Positions 36,089 to 45,379 of a stretch of DNA of 64,000 bases are shown one piece after another; position 1 is the stretch's first letter; every line of letters starts with the position of its first letter. Location: the NCBI RefSeq assembly GCF_016107705.1, contig NZ_JAEHGC010000002.1, positions 62,001 to 126,000 on the forward strand. The letters run 5' to 3'. The DNA comes from Neobacillus cucumis (GTDB lineage Bacteria > Bacillota > Bacilli > Bacillales_B > DSM-18226). The translations under genes and the position numbers were made by a program. Under the pieces are notes generated by a model that was given only the letters and a program-made list of their open reading frames with translations, ran no database searches and had not been told where the DNA came from.

Positions 36089-36832
36089 ATGACAGAACTA
36101 AAAAATAAAGTAGCAATCGTAACAGGTGGAAGCAGAGGAATTGGAGCAGCAATTTCATTGGAATTAGCAAAACAAGGTGTGAAAATCGTTCTTAACTACG
36201 TGAGCCGTCCAGAATTAGCCGAAAAAATGGTTGCAGAAATCCAGGAATTTGGCGGAGAAGCTTTTGCCGTTCAAGCTGATGTTTCCAACAGTGATGATGC
36301 AGCGCGCCTAGTTCAAACAGCGGTAGAGCACTTTGGTAAATTAGATATTCTTGTAAATAATGCAGGAATTACACGTGATAGTACGTTTAAAAAGCTTAGC
36401 GAAGAAGACTGGAGAAAAGTCATCGATGTAAACTTAAACAGTGTTTTCAATACTACTTCGCCTGCTCTTCAGCACCTGCTTGAATCAGATGGTGGCCGCA
36501 TTATTAATATTTCATCCATTATTGGCCAGGCTGGCGGATTCGGTCAAACAAACTATGCAGCAGCTAAAGCAGGTTTGATTGGTTACACGAAATCACTTGC
36601 TCTTGAATTAGCGAAATCAAATGTAACGGTAAATGCAATTTGCCCAGGATTTATCGGTACTGAAATGGTTCAAGCAATTCCTGAGAAAGTTCTTGACGGA
36701 ATTGTGGCTAAAATCCCACAAAAACGTTTAGGGACTCCTCAAGAAATTGGCCGTGGTGTTGTATTCCTATGTAAAGACGGTGCCTATATTACTGGACAAC
36801 AATTAAATATTAACGGCGGACTTTACATGTAA
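36089..36832 (+). CDS. phaB: Acetoacetyl-CoA reductase PhaB
   Basis: A 247-aa SDR producing (R)-3-hydroxybutyryl-CoA with NADPH. TGGSRGIG cofactor loop, ISSIIGQ serine and YAAAK catalytic pair, and a final INGGLYM are visible. ATG 36089 follows CAGGAGG; the reading frame open to 36050 has no site. Located between phaR and phaC as in other bacilli. Confidence 0.93.
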   Translation: MTELKNKVAIVTGGSRGIGAAISLELAKQGVKIVLNYVSRPELAEKMVAEIQEFGGEAFAVQADVSNSDDAARLVQTAVEHFGKLDILVNNAGITRDSTFKKLSEEDWRKVIDVNLNSVFNTTSPALQHLLESDGGRIINISSIIGQAGGFGQTNYAAAKAGLIGYTKSLALELAKSNVTVNAICPGFIGTEMVQAIPEKVLDGIVAKIPQKRLGTPQEIGRGVVFLCKDGAYITGQQLNINGGLYM

Positions 36833-36886
36833 TTGTCATGAAAAGTTTGATTTAAAGATATATTTTAAAGACAGAATAAATGATGT

Positions 36887-36892
36887 AAGGAG
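36887..36892 (+). promoter_or_regulatory. Ribosome-binding site fixing an unusual phaC start
   Basis: AAGGAG is followed by an in-frame TGA (36893-36895), so phaC cannot begin earlier. The nearest in-frame candidates are ATC (36899, 6 nt away) and ATT (36902, 9 nt). The first ATG in frame (36944) is 51 nt away, too far for this site. Confidence 0.7.
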
Positions 36893-36901
36893 TGAGCAAT
36901 C

Positions 36902-37990
36902 ATTAGCATTTTAGTTACAAAAGAATGGGAAGAGTATGCCAAAATGGTTCCTGAGGAATATAAGCAGGTAATGAACCGTGTTAAAAGGGCTACTGAAGTG
37001 TTAACAACTGAGTCCGAACCGGAAGTGGGTCCAACGCCAAAGGAAGTCATTTGGACAAAGAATAAAACAAAGCTTTATCGTTTTATTTCTGATCATCCGA
37101 AAAAACATAAAGTTCCACTTCTTATGGTGTATGCCCTTATCAATAAGCCGTATATTTTGGATTTAACCAAGGGCGGCAGTTTAGTTGAATATTTAGTGAA
37201 TCAAGGTTTTGATGTGTACATGATTGATTGGGGAACATTTGGTTATGAAGATCGCAATATGAAATTGGATGATTTCATTATGGATTATATACCGCGTGCT
37301 GTTAAAAAGGTCATGAGAACATCAAAAGTGGATGAAGTCTCCATCTTAGGATATTGTATGGGCGGTACCATGACATCTATTTTTGCGGCCTTGCATCCTG
37401 AATTGCCAATCCGTAACCTTGTATTTATGACCAGCCCGTTTGACTTTGCAGATTCTGGTCTTTACGGTGCAATGCTTGATGAGCGATATTTCGATATTGA
37501 TAAAGTAGTAGATACTCTAGGAGTAATTCCTCCTGAAATGATTGATTTTGGAAACAAAATGATTAAGCCGATGGCAAACATTTATGGTCCTTTTATTAGT
37601 CTTGTAGATCGTTCAGATAATGACAGATTTGTAAAAAGCTTTAAGCTACTACAAAAATGGCTGAACGATGGGATTCCGTTCCCTGGTGAGGCCTATCGCC
37701 AGTGGATTAGAGACTTCTATCAGAAGAACAGACTGATTAATGGCGAACTTGTAGTCCGCGGCCGTAAAGTCGACCTAAAGAATATTAAAGCGAATGTTCT
37801 AAACCTGGCTGGTAAGAGTGACCTTATTGCTCAACCACATATGGTAGAGGCATTAATGGGAAAAATATCAAGTAAGGATAAAGAATATAAGAATCTGCCT
37901 GTTGGTCATACGTCCATTACATTTGGCAGTCAAGCTACGAAAATTACTTATCCTACTATCGGCGGATGGCTTGCGGAACGTTCGAACTAA
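36902..37990 (+). CDS. phaC: PHA synthase PhaC (class IV), non-ATG start
   Basis: Beginning at ATT 36902 the product has 362 aa, the length I recall for B. megaterium PhaC, and its first residues (xSILVTKEWEEYAKMVPEEYK) align with the conserved N-terminus of bacillal PhaC (pattern EWE...PxEYK). The lipase-like box GYCMGG carries the catalytic cysteine at residue 152; the Asp in AGKSDLIAQ and His in VGHTSI complete the triad. No ATG, GTG or TTG exists between the stop at 36893 and ATG 36944, which would drop 14 conserved residues and has no ribosome site. AUU or AUC initiation is therefore inferred. Confidence 0.88.
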   Translation: MSILVTKEWEEYAKMVPEEYKQVMNRVKRATEVLTTESEPEVGPTPKEVIWTKNKTKLYRFISDHPKKHKVPLLMVYALINKPYILDLTKGGSLVEYLVNQGFDVYMIDWGTFGYEDRNMKLDDFIMDYIPRAVKKVMRTSKVDEVSILGYCMGGTMTSIFAALHPELPIRNLVFMTSPFDFADSGLYGAMLDERYFDIDKVVDTLGVIPPEMIDFGNKMIKPMANIYGPFISLVDRSDNDRFVKSFKLLQKWLNDGIPFPGEAYRQWIRDFYQKNRLINGELVVRGRKVDLKNIKANVLNLAGKSDLIAQPHMVEALMGKISSKDKEYKNLPVGHTSITFGSQATKITYPTIGGWLAERSN

Positions 37991-38011
37991 ATAATGAAAT
38001 GAATGATTAGG

Positions 38012-38041
38012 GAGTGTTCCATTTAAGGAGCACTCTTTTTT
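38012..38041 (+). terminator. Terminator of phaRBC
   Basis: GAGTGTTCC / GGAGCACTC arms (one G-T pair), six-base loop and a T run, 22 bp after the phaC stop. Confidence 0.85.
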
Positions 38042-38156
38042 ATATGAAAAAACAACATATATGTATTAGTAATCCTATTATATTTGTTTTTTTCTGACAA
38101 TTCAAGTGGATTATGAAAGGGTTTTCAAAAAAATAATAGGCAGAAAAGAATGAAGA

Positions 38157-38190
38157 GGGAGAATATAGGTTTACAATTCTCCCCATTTTT
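38157..38190. terminator. Stem-loop at the end of the Lrp gene
   Basis: GGGAGAAT / ATTCTCCC with an 11-nt loop; a short T run follows on the plus strand. Lies between convergent phaC and the Lrp gene. Confidence 0.5.
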
Positions 38191-38257
38191 AAATGAAAGT
38201 ATTGAAATTTCTAACAATCTAGCAAATTACATAAACTCTGTGGAAAAATTATTTCCA

Positions 38258-38710
38258 TTATGACTGCGCAATGGAATTTGGGGTAATGCATCGGAATGAG
38301 ACCGGTGATGATAAAACGATGGAAGTATTCACATTTCCGTAAGGAGTTAGGCGATCAATTAGATTACTCAGATGGTCCATCCCTGTCACTGCAGCCTTAA
38401 GTAAATAACTGACAGATCCGGTTAAACGGTGACACTCAATGATATCAGGGTCGTCCCTAAGCAAATTTTCAAAATCTGAATAGGAAAGGATCTTCATTTC
38501 GCTGACCTGTATGAAAACGATTACATCTCTGCCGACGGCTTTTGGACAAACCCGTGCAGTGAATCCCTCAATAATTTCCCGCTCTTGCAGCCGCTTTAGA
38601 CGCTCGGTAATACTTGGACGGCTAAGAGATAATTTCTTCGATAATTCACTTAAGGTTATTCGTCCATCCATTTGAAGAAGTTCAAGAAGACGAATGTCTA
38701 ATGGATCCAT
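38258..38710 (-). CDS. Lrp/AsnC family regulator
   Basis: A 150-aa regulator: N-terminal HTH (MDPLDIRLLELLQMDGRITLSELSKKL, SRPSITERLKRLQ) and a C-terminal RAM ligand domain (YSDFENLLRDDPDIIECHRLTGSVSYLLKA). ATG 38710 follows AAAGGAGA; the frame continues to 38746 without a site. It is divergent from phenylalanine dehydrogenase, so it probably senses phenylalanine or another aromatic amino acid and controls the pdh operon; a similar arrangement is common for Lrp-type regulators of amino-acid catabolism. Confidence 0.88.
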   Translation of the reverse strand: MDPLDIRLLELLQMDGRITLSELSKKLSLSRPSITERLKRLQEREIIEGFTARVCPKAVGRDVIVFIQVSEMKILSYSDFENLLRDDPDIIECHRLTGSVSYLLKAAVTGMDHLSNLIDRLTPYGNVNTSIVLSSPVSFRCITPNSIAQS

Positions 38711-39017
38711 TGAATGTTCTCCTTTCAAAATGTAGATAAATATCAAAAAAATTATGCAAATAGAAAACTAACCATCTGAATCTTATGCGATTTGTTATGT
38801 TTTCCGATTACATTATACCTTATTATTTAATAGAAACATAATCTTTGTAATTATTAAATAAGTAAAACTTCAGTTTTGATAACATCGATTCAAAATATGT
38901 AAACGTTGTCAAATGAGGGGATGTATCGAAAAGTTTTAACCATTGAGAAAGACTTGATTTTTCTCTTTTTTTAGAAACAATTTCTACTATAATCACAGTG
39001 ATAATGGGGGTAAAACA

Positions 39018-40157
39018 ATGAACACAATCCAACCATCTTTAGAAACAACCGCAACAGTAATTGATAAAATGCATGAACATCAGCAAGTTGTTTTTTGTAA
39101 TGATCCGGCGACAGGGTTAAAAGCGATTATCGCTATCCATAATACAACCCTTGGCCCTGCTTTAGGAGGCTGCCGGATGCGGCCATATCGAACGATGGAT
39201 GAGGCATTGGAGGATGTACTTCGCTTATCTAAAGGGATGACCTATAAATGCGCTGCCGCAGATGTGGACTTCGGAGGTGGAAAAGCAGTTATCATAGGAG
39301 ATCCAGCAAGGGATAAAACCCCTGCACTATTTAGGGCTTTTGGGCAGTTTGTTGATTCTTTAAACGGCCGTTTTTATACAGGGACAGATATGGGAACTTC
39401 AATGGATGATTTTATCCATGCTGCAAAAGAGACTAATTGCATTGTAGGAATTCCAGAAGCATATGGAGGAGGCGGCGATTCTTCTATTCCAACTGCCCTT
39501 GGAGTTATTTACGGTTTAAAAGCATCCAATAAAGTTGTGTTTGGTACAGATAATCTCTCTCATAAAAAATATATCATCCAAGGGCTTGGGAAGGTAGGTT
39601 ACAAAGTAGCAGAGCAATTGCTTGAAGCAGGTGCCGATTTATATGTAAGCGATATCAATGAAGAAGCAGTCAAGGCCATTCAAAAACATGCAAAACAATT
39701 AGGAGGCAATGCCGTTCGTGTAAGCGGAGACGAAGTGTATTCAGTTGATGCGGATGTATTTGTTCCATGTGCTTTCGGCGGAATTATTAATGATGAAACG
39801 ATAGACCTGTTAAAGGTTAAGGCAGTCGTAGGATCGGCGAACAATCAGCTTCTATTGGAAAATCACGGAGAAGCACTAAAACGAAAAGGAATTTTATATG
39901 CTCCAGACTACATTGTAAATTCCGGCGGGCTAATTCAAGTAGCAGATGAACTTTACGGCTATAATCAAGAGCGTGTGCTAGCCAAAACAAGCTCCATTTA
40001 CACATCATTGTTAGAAGTATACAAGCAGGCAGAGCTGGATAATATCACAACGATTCAAGCTGCAAACCGGTTCTGTGAAAAACGTATGGAAGACCGACAA
40101 AGGCAAAATAGCTTCTTCTCACATACAAAACGCCCTAAATGGGATATTTGTAAATAA
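39018..40157 (+). CDS. pdh: Phenylalanine dehydrogenase
   Basis: A 379-aa NAD-dependent amino-acid dehydrogenase. The sequence closely follows phenylalanine dehydrogenases of Lysinibacillus/B. badius: [26 protein letters not shown], the catalytic-lysine region [31 protein letters not shown], cofactor loop GLGKVG and the C-terminal NSFFSxxxRPKW tail, which leucine dehydrogenases (about 364 aa) lack. It deaminates L-Phe to phenylpyruvate reversibly. GGGGGT precedes the ATG. The promoter has TATAAT (38988) but no good -35, suggesting activation. The E1alpha gene starts 24 bp later, so the two are one transcript. Confidence 0.9.
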   Translation: MNTIQPSLETTATVIDKMHEHQQVVFCNDPATGLKAIIAIHNTTLGPALGGCRMRPYRTMDEALEDVLRLSKGMTYKCAAADVDFGGGKAVIIGDPARDKTPALFRAFGQFVDSLNGRFYTGTDMGTSMDDFIHAAKETNCIVGIPEAYGGGGDSSIPTALGVIYGLKASNKVVFGTDNLSHKKYIIQGLGKVGYKVAEQLLEAGADLYVSDINEEAVKAIQKHAKQLGGNAVRVSGDEVYSVDADVFVPCAFGGIINDETIDLLKVKAVVGSANNQLLLENHGEALKRKGILYAPDYIVNSGGLIQVADELYGYNQERVLAKTSSIYTSLLEVYKQAELDNITTIQAANRFCEKRMEDRQRQNSFFSHTKRPKWDICK

Positions 40158-40181
40158 AAATTCTCCTAATGAGGTGGTTAG

Positions 40182-41255
40182 ATGTCAATGTCAATAGAAT
40201 TTCCAATTTTTCAAATTGTCGATGAAAGTGGGCAATTAATAAATGAACAGTATAAAGACCAATTAACAGAAGAACTTGTCAAACAATTCTACTATCATAT
40301 GGTTCGCATTCGAACTTTTGATCGAAAAGCCATCAGTTTACAGCGGCAAGGAAGACTTGGAACCTATGCGCCATTTGAAGGGCAGGAAGCTTCTCAAGTT
40401 GGAAGTGCTCTGGCGCTTGGCAAAGAGGACTGGGTATTCCCTACCTACCGTGATCATGGAGCTACCTTAACTTTCGGTGCTAGCATGGCTCGCACGTTAT
40501 TATATTGGAACGGACGTGTGGAAGGTTGTGTACCGGAAGAAGGTAAAAAGATTTTCCCGCCTGCCGTACCCATTGCCACACAAATCCCGCATGCAGCAGG
40601 AGCGGCAATGGCAGAAAAAAGAAAAGGAACGAAGAATGCAGCAATAGCTTATTTTGGTGACGGAGCTACTTCAGAAGGTGATTTCCATGAAGGGTTGAAC
40701 TTTGCCAGTGTATTTCAAGCACCGGTAATCTTTTTTAATCAAAATAACGGCTTTGCGATTTCTGTTCCGATTGAAAAACAAATGAATTCGAAAACCATTG
40801 CCCAAAAGGCACTTGCATATGATATGCCGGGTGTCCGTGTGGATGGAAACGATATATTTGCTGTTTATTTCCTAACGATGGAAAGCCTTGACCGTGCCCG
40901 TACAGGCGGCGGACCAACCATAATTGAAGCCATCACTTGGAGATATGGGGCACATACAACAGCAGATGATCCAAGGAAATACCGCAATCAATCAGAAAGC
41001 GATACCATTAGGGAAAAGCGGGATCCTCTTCTTCGTGTCGAGCGCTTTATGAAGGTAAACGGTTTTTGGGATGAGGAATGGTCGCTGAAGGTTAAAGAAG
41101 AAACGGATAGCGAAGTAGAGAAAGCAGTAAAAGATATGGAAAGTTTTCCAAAACCAAATATCAATGATTTATTTGATAATGTGTTTGAAAAGCCAACTTG
41201 GACGATTGCAAAACAAAAAGAACAGTATCTTCAATTAATTGGAGGGGAAGTGTGA
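40182..41255 (+). CDS. 2-oxo acid dehydrogenase E1 alpha subunit
   Basis: A 357-aa thiamine-diphosphate subunit (PdhA/BkdAA type). ThDP motif GDGATSEGDFHEGLNFASVFQAPVIFFNQNN and RYGAHTTADDPRKYR are present. With E1beta it decarboxylates a 2-oxo acid. The E1alpha/E1beta/E2 set begins 24 bp after phenylalanine dehydrogenase, so phenylpyruvate is the most economical substrate, giving phenylacetyl-CoA for the paa pathway downstream; branched-chain 2-oxo acids remain possible. GAGGTGG precedes the ATG. Confidence 0.88.
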   Translation: MSMSIEFPIFQIVDESGQLINEQYKDQLTEELVKQFYYHMVRIRTFDRKAISLQRQGRLGTYAPFEGQEASQVGSALALGKEDWVFPTYRDHGATLTFGASMARTLLYWNGRVEGCVPEEGKKIFPPAVPIATQIPHAAGAAMAEKRKGTKNAAIAYFGDGATSEGDFHEGLNFASVFQAPVIFFNQNNGFAISVPIEKQMNSKTIAQKALAYDMPGVRVDGNDIFAVYFLTMESLDRARTGGGPTIIEAITWRYGAHTTADDPRKYRNQSESDTIREKRDPLLRVERFMKVNGFWDEEWSLKVKEETDSEVEKAVKDMESFPKPNINDLFDNVFEKPTWTIAKQKEQYLQLIGGEV

Positions 41256-42277
41256 TGGTGATGACTTTAGAGAGACCGTTAGAACAAACTGCTGTAAAAA
41301 CGAATCAGCTGACACTTGTTCAAGCGGTTACAGATGGATTGCGCATAATGTTAAAAGAGGATGAAAATGTCCTTTTACTTGGCGAAGATATTGGAAAAAA
41401 CGGAGGGGTATTCCGCGCTACTGAGGGCTTGCAGGAAGAATTCGGGGAAGATCGTGTAATGGATACGCCGCTAAGTGAAGCGGGCATTATTGGTACTTCT
41501 ATCGGAATGGCAATCAATGGATTCAAACCTGTAGCGGAAATGCAGTTCCTAGGGTTTATCTATCCTGCGTTTGAGCAGATCATGACACATGTATCACGGA
41601 TTCGGATGCGAACTATGGGGAGTTATTCGGTTCCGATGGTGATTCGGGCGCCATATGGTGCAGGCATCCGTGCTCCTGAGGTGCATTCAGACAGTATGGA
41701 AGCATTGTTTGCGCATATGCCTGGAATAAAAGTTGTTTGTCCTTCCTCGGCATACGATGCAAAGGGGCTGCTGATTGCTGCCATCGAAGACCCGGATCCT
41801 GTCTTATTTTTAGAGTCGATGAGAATCTACCGTTCAGAGCGGGAAGAGGTTCCAGAAGGAAAATACATCGTTGAAATCGGTAAAGGGAAAAAGCTTAAAG
41901 AGGGGAGAGACGTAACGGTTATCGCATGGGGAGCAATGGTGCCGGTAGCTATGAAAGCAGTAGAACAGGCAGAAAAACAAGGGATCACCTGTGATGTGAT
42001 TGATTTGCGAACCCTTTATCCTATTGATAAAGACATAATTGCAGAGTCTGTTCAAAAAACAGGCCGTGCCGTAATTGTTCATGAAGCCCATCAAACAGGC
42101 GGCGTGGGGAATGATATTGTTTCCATTATTAACGATACATCGTTTCTCTATATGAAATCTCCGGTTGAACGTGTTACAGGTTTTGATGTGCCAGTTCCAC
42201 TTTTTGCGCTTGAGGAACATTATTTACCAACACCTAAGCGGGTGGTAAACGGAATCGAAAAAGTTATGTATTTTTAG
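41255..42277 (+). CDS. 2-oxo acid dehydrogenase E1 beta subunit
   Basis: A 340-aa transketolase-like subunit: LLGEDIGKNGGVFRATEGL, DTPLSEAGIIGTSIGMA, and C-terminal HEAHQTGGVGNDI. ATG 41255 shares bases with the E1alpha stop (ATGA) and has GGAGGGG seven bases upstream; an in-frame ATG at 41198 lies inside the alpha gene and is discarded. Coupled translation fits the alpha2beta2 stoichiometry. Confidence 0.92.
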   Translation: MVMTLERPLEQTAVKTNQLTLVQAVTDGLRIMLKEDENVLLLGEDIGKNGGVFRATEGLQEEFGEDRVMDTPLSEAGIIGTSIGMAINGFKPVAEMQFLGFIYPAFEQIMTHVSRIRMRTMGSYSVPMVIRAPYGAGIRAPEVHSDSMEALFAHMPGIKVVCPSSAYDAKGLLIAAIEDPDPVLFLESMRIYRSEREEVPEGKYIVEIGKGKKLKEGRDVTVIAWGAMVPVAMKAVEQAEKQGITCDVIDLRTLYPIDKDIIAESVQKTGRAVIVHEAHQTGGVGNDIVSIINDTSFLYMKSPVERVTGFDVPVPLFALEEHYLPTPKRVVNGIEKVMYF

Positions 42278-42289
42278 GAGGGGAAAACA

Positions 42290-43582
42290 TTGGTTGAAGT
42301 AAAACTTCATGATATTGGGGAAGGAATGACAGAGGGAGAGATTATTCACTATTTTGTTAAGGTTGGCGATAGAGTAAAAGTTGATCAGCCTCTGGTAGAG
42401 GTACAAACAGATAAAATGGTGGCTGAGCTTCCATCTCCTGCATCAGGAAAAGTAAAAGAAATTGTGGTCGATTATGGAACCACTGTATCTGTTGGTACAA
42501 CACTTCTTGTGCTGGAAGCAGAGGAGACAAAAGAAGCAGAAGAATTGATGGAAATGAAACTTGAAGAAACAGCACCCCTAGCAAAGGATATACCTACAAC
42601 ACAACCACAGCCAACAAAGCAAGCTAAGGGAAAAGCAGAAAAACAATTTATCATTGCGGCCCCATACACTAGGAAAATTGCTCGCGAGTTTCAAGTAGAT
42701 ATTAACGAAATTTCAGGCACAGGAATAAACGGACGGATCACAGTAGAAGATATATACAATTTTGTTAAAAAACGCGACTTGATTCAGTCTTCCAAGGAAA
42801 TGAAAGCGATTTCCGCAGAACCGAAAGAACAAATAACAGAGCCAATCATAGAGAATCGTGGACGAGAAGTCCGAAATGAAAAGGAAACAATAGGTGAAGA
42901 GATTCCTTTTAGAGGCCGCAGGAAGCAGATAGCAAAGAAAATGACCCAATCTCTTTATACCATTCCACATGTGACACATTTTGAAGAGGCAGATTTAACG
43001 GAACTGCTTGGTTATAGAAAGAATTTAAAAGAAATGGGGATCCATGTTTCGGCAGTTGCTTTCTTTATTAAAGCCATTGCCGTAGCATTAAAACAATTCC
43101 CAGTATTCAATGCAAAACTTGATGAAGAAAACGAAGTGATTCGATTAGAAAAAGAATATAACATTGGAATTGCTACAGATACGGAAGATGGTTTAATTGT
43201 CCCAGTCATCCATCATGCAGATCAATTAACGGTCCGTCAAATTCATGACAAACTAAAAGAATTGACAAAAAAAGCACAAGAAAATCAGCTGACACCAGCG
43301 GATTTGAAAGGCGGAACCTTTACCATCAGTAATGTTGGTCCATTAGGAAGTATCGGGGCAACACCGATTATTAATTATCCGGAAACGGGGTTAATTGCCT
43401 TTCATAAAACGAAAAAAATGCCGGTTGTCGTGGAGAATGATGAAATTGCGATTCGTTCAATCATGACGATGTCGATGGCGTTTGACCACCGCGTGGCTGA
43501 CGGTGCTACGGCCGTGGCCTTTACAAATCGTTTTAAGCAATTAATTGAAAATCCAAAGCTATGGCCAATTGAATTAACATAA
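42290..43582 (+). CDS. Dihydrolipoyl acyltransferase E2
   Basis: A 430-aa E2 with one lipoyl domain (lipoyl lysine in QTDKMVAELPSP, about residue 43), a linker, a peripheral-subunit-binding domain (APYTRKIAREFQVDINEISGTG, about 124-160), a second linker and the catalytic core ending in FDHRVADGA. TTG start after AGGAGGGG. No E3 (lipoamide dehydrogenase) gene follows, so the complex must borrow E3 from another operon. Last of the E1/E2 set; a 92-bp gap with a TATGAT-like box precedes the permease. Confidence 0.92.
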   Translation: MVEVKLHDIGEGMTEGEIIHYFVKVGDRVKVDQPLVEVQTDKMVAELPSPASGKVKEIVVDYGTTVSVGTTLLVLEAEETKEAEELMEMKLEETAPLAKDIPTTQPQPTKQAKGKAEKQFIIAAPYTRKIAREFQVDINEISGTGINGRITVEDIYNFVKKRDLIQSSKEMKAISAEPKEQITEPIIENRGREVRNEKETIGEEIPFRGRRKQIAKKMTQSLYTIPHVTHFEEADLTELLGYRKNLKEMGIHVSAVAFFIKAIAVALKQFPVFNAKLDEENEVIRLEKEYNIGIATDTEDGLIVPVIHHADQLTVRQIHDKLKELTKKAQENQLTPADLKGGTFTISNVGPLGSIGATPIINYPETGLIAFHKTKKMPVVVENDEIAIRSIMTMSMAFDHRVADGATAVAFTNRFKQLIENPKLWPIELT

Positions 43583-43674
43583 AAACCTAGAAATCTAAAA
43601 ATACGAAACGTCAATAACGTGGTATGATAGAAAGCATGGATTGAATCGTTTGATCGAGTGAAGGAGGAGTATGT

Positions 43675-45045
43675 TTGAAATCTGCATCACTGCAAAAAAA
43701 GTTATTGCCACGCCATATTAGTTTAATGGCAATGGGAGGAGCAATCGGGACCGGGATTTTTAAAGGGAGCGCGGAAACGGTATCAATAGCGGGACCGGGA
43801 GTAATCTTTACCTATGTGTTCGCAGGTCTGTTGCTGCTTGTTGTGATGGGAGCTATAGCAGAAATGGCAATCGTCTATCCAAATACAAATATGAAAGGTT
43901 TTGTTCGGAAAGCCTTTGGTAAGCGTGCCTCTTTCGTAATTGGCTGGATGTATTGTTTTATGTGGCTGGCTGTGTGTGTCATTGAAATTGTTGTGGCCGG
44001 CAGTTTCTTACAATATTGGCTTCCCTCTGTTCCACTTTGGGAATTAAGTTTAGGCTGTGCTGCATTGGTTATTGGTATTAACATGATGAATGTGAAAAAT
44101 TATGGAGAGTTTGAATTTTGGTTTGCCGGCATTAAAATCACCATGATTATCGTATTTATCATTTTGGGAGCCTGTATTCTATTTGGACTCATTCCAAGTA
44201 ATCAATCGAACTATCTGCAAAATTTTACCGAGCATGGCGGATTTTTTCCAAAAGGATGGATGTCCATCTTTTCAGCGCTGTTAATTGTGATGTTTTCGTA
44301 TGGCGGTTCAGAACTGATCGGGTTAACGGTTACTGAAGTAAAAGATGCGGATCGTATATTACCCAAGGTGATTAAGAGTTTTATTTGGCGCATTATATTG
44401 TTTTATACACTTCCGATACTAGTTATTTGTGGTTTAATTCCTTGGGATAAAATAAGTGATCAATCAAGTCCATTTGTCCAGGTATTGTCGATGACGGGTC
44501 TTCAGGGTTCCGCGCATCTGATGAACTTTATTTTAATTACCGCAGTATTATCTGCAGCGAACTCAGGAATTTATGGATGTACGCGAATGCTGCATTCTTT
44601 AGCGGTAGAAGGGGAAGCACCGAAGTCCTTTTCTTATGTAACAAAAAAAGGTGTGCCATTATACAGCTTAATGCTAAGTGCCGTGGTTTTAATCGGCGGT
44701 TCGATGATTGCTTATGTTGCTCAGGATCAAGTATTTATGTTATTAATGGCAGTTCCGGGATTTGTCGTATCATTAGTGTGGATCAGCATTTGTTTGGCAC
44801 AATTAAAACTTCGTAAAACCTATCCGAAGAATCCGAGCTTTAAATTGTGGGGTTTCCCGTATATCACAGCGATTACCGTTGTAATTTTAAGCTTTATATC
44901 CGTGATATTTGTGTTTAACGTGCAAAACCGCGTCAGTATTATTACTAGTCTCGTTGTTTTGGCAGTGTTAGTTGCGATCTCATTTTTAAAATTTAAAAAC
45001 TTGGAAGACCAGGATACTAAGATTAAAGAAGAGAATGTCGTATAA
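43675..45045 (+). CDS. APC family amino-acid permease, possibly for phenylalanine
   Basis: A 456-aa, 12-helix amino-acid:proton symporter of the AAT subfamily. The N-terminus RHISLMAMGGAIGTGIFKGSA and the GSELIGLTVTEVKD region match AroP/LysP/YbgF-like carriers. TTG start after AAGGAGGAG. Its position behind phenylalanine dehydrogenase and the 2-oxo acid dehydrogenase suggests phenylalanine uptake; specificity is inferred from context only. A terminator follows. Confidence 0.87.
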   Translation: MKSASLQKKLLPRHISLMAMGGAIGTGIFKGSAETVSIAGPGVIFTYVFAGLLLLVVMGAIAEMAIVYPNTNMKGFVRKAFGKRASFVIGWMYCFMWLAVCVIEIVVAGSFLQYWLPSVPLWELSLGCAALVIGINMMNVKNYGEFEFWFAGIKITMIIVFIILGACILFGLIPSNQSNYLQNFTEHGGFFPKGWMSIFSALLIVMFSYGGSELIGLTVTEVKDADRILPKVIKSFIWRIILFYTLPILVICGLIPWDKISDQSSPFVQVLSMTGLQGSAHLMNFILITAVLSAANSGIYGCTRMLHSLAVEGEAPKSFSYVTKKGVPLYSLMLSAVVLIGGSMIAYVAQDQVFMLLMAVPGFVVSLVWISICLAQLKLRKTYPKNPSFKLWGFPYITAITVVILSFISVIFVFNVQNRVSIITSLVVLAVLVAISFLKFKNLEDQDTKIKEENVV

Positions 45046-45074
45046 AGAAAGAACAATAATTATTTTTATGTATT

Positions 45075-45106
45075 ACAGGGGCGGATCATTTCGTCCCTGT
45101 TTTTTA
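45075..45106 (+). terminator. Terminator of the amino-acid permease gene
   Basis: ACAGGG (45075-45080) pairs with CCCTGT (45095-45100), with extra GCG/CG pairing inside, followed by TTTTTTATTT. Confidence 0.75.
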
Positions 45107-45199
45107 TTTAAGGTACTTAACCGCTGTTGCAGCATATATTTCAGCAGATTCTTCCTGCTGTCTTTCTCTGATCAGCTGGCGAATCATGTTGCCGCTCAT
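45104..45199 (-). CDS. Small protein, 31 aa
   Basis: Minus-strand ORF of 32 codons starting at 45199, with a strong TGGGAGGTT site six bases upstream. The product begins MSGNMIRQLIRERQQEE and ends AVKYLK: basic then acidic, likely one amphipathic helix. I do not recognise it. Its stop falls at the edge of the permease terminator. The strong ribosome site is the main evidence; coding is not proven. Confidence 0.5.
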   Translation of the reverse strand: MSGNMIRQLIRERQQEESAEIYAATAVKYLK

Positions 45200-45379
45200 A
45201 TGCTAAACCTCCCATTCGAAACACTTATAATTTACACTATGCTATTCACTGGAGTTAGGTTGTATGCTTAGGGGGAAAGGGATATTGAAAAGGGCACTAT
45301 CTTTCTAGGCATTCGCCGTTTCGCATCAAAAATGCCATACATATTAATAGGATATTCAACTAAAAAGGAGAGATGCTCA

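Noticed and set aside
39018..40157. Leucine dehydrogenase
   Set aside because: The 379-aa length, the C-terminal RPKW tail and detailed similarity fit phenylalanine dehydrogenase better.
40182..43582. Standard branched-chain 2-oxo acid dehydrogenase (bkd) operon
   Set aside because: No ptb, bcd, buk or lpd genes accompany it, and it is joined to phenylalanine dehydrogenase. A branched-chain role cannot be fully excluded.
45035..45271. 78-aa plus-strand frame after the permease gene
   Set aside because: Starts within the end of the permease gene, crosses its terminator, and is antisense to a better-supported 31-codon ORF.
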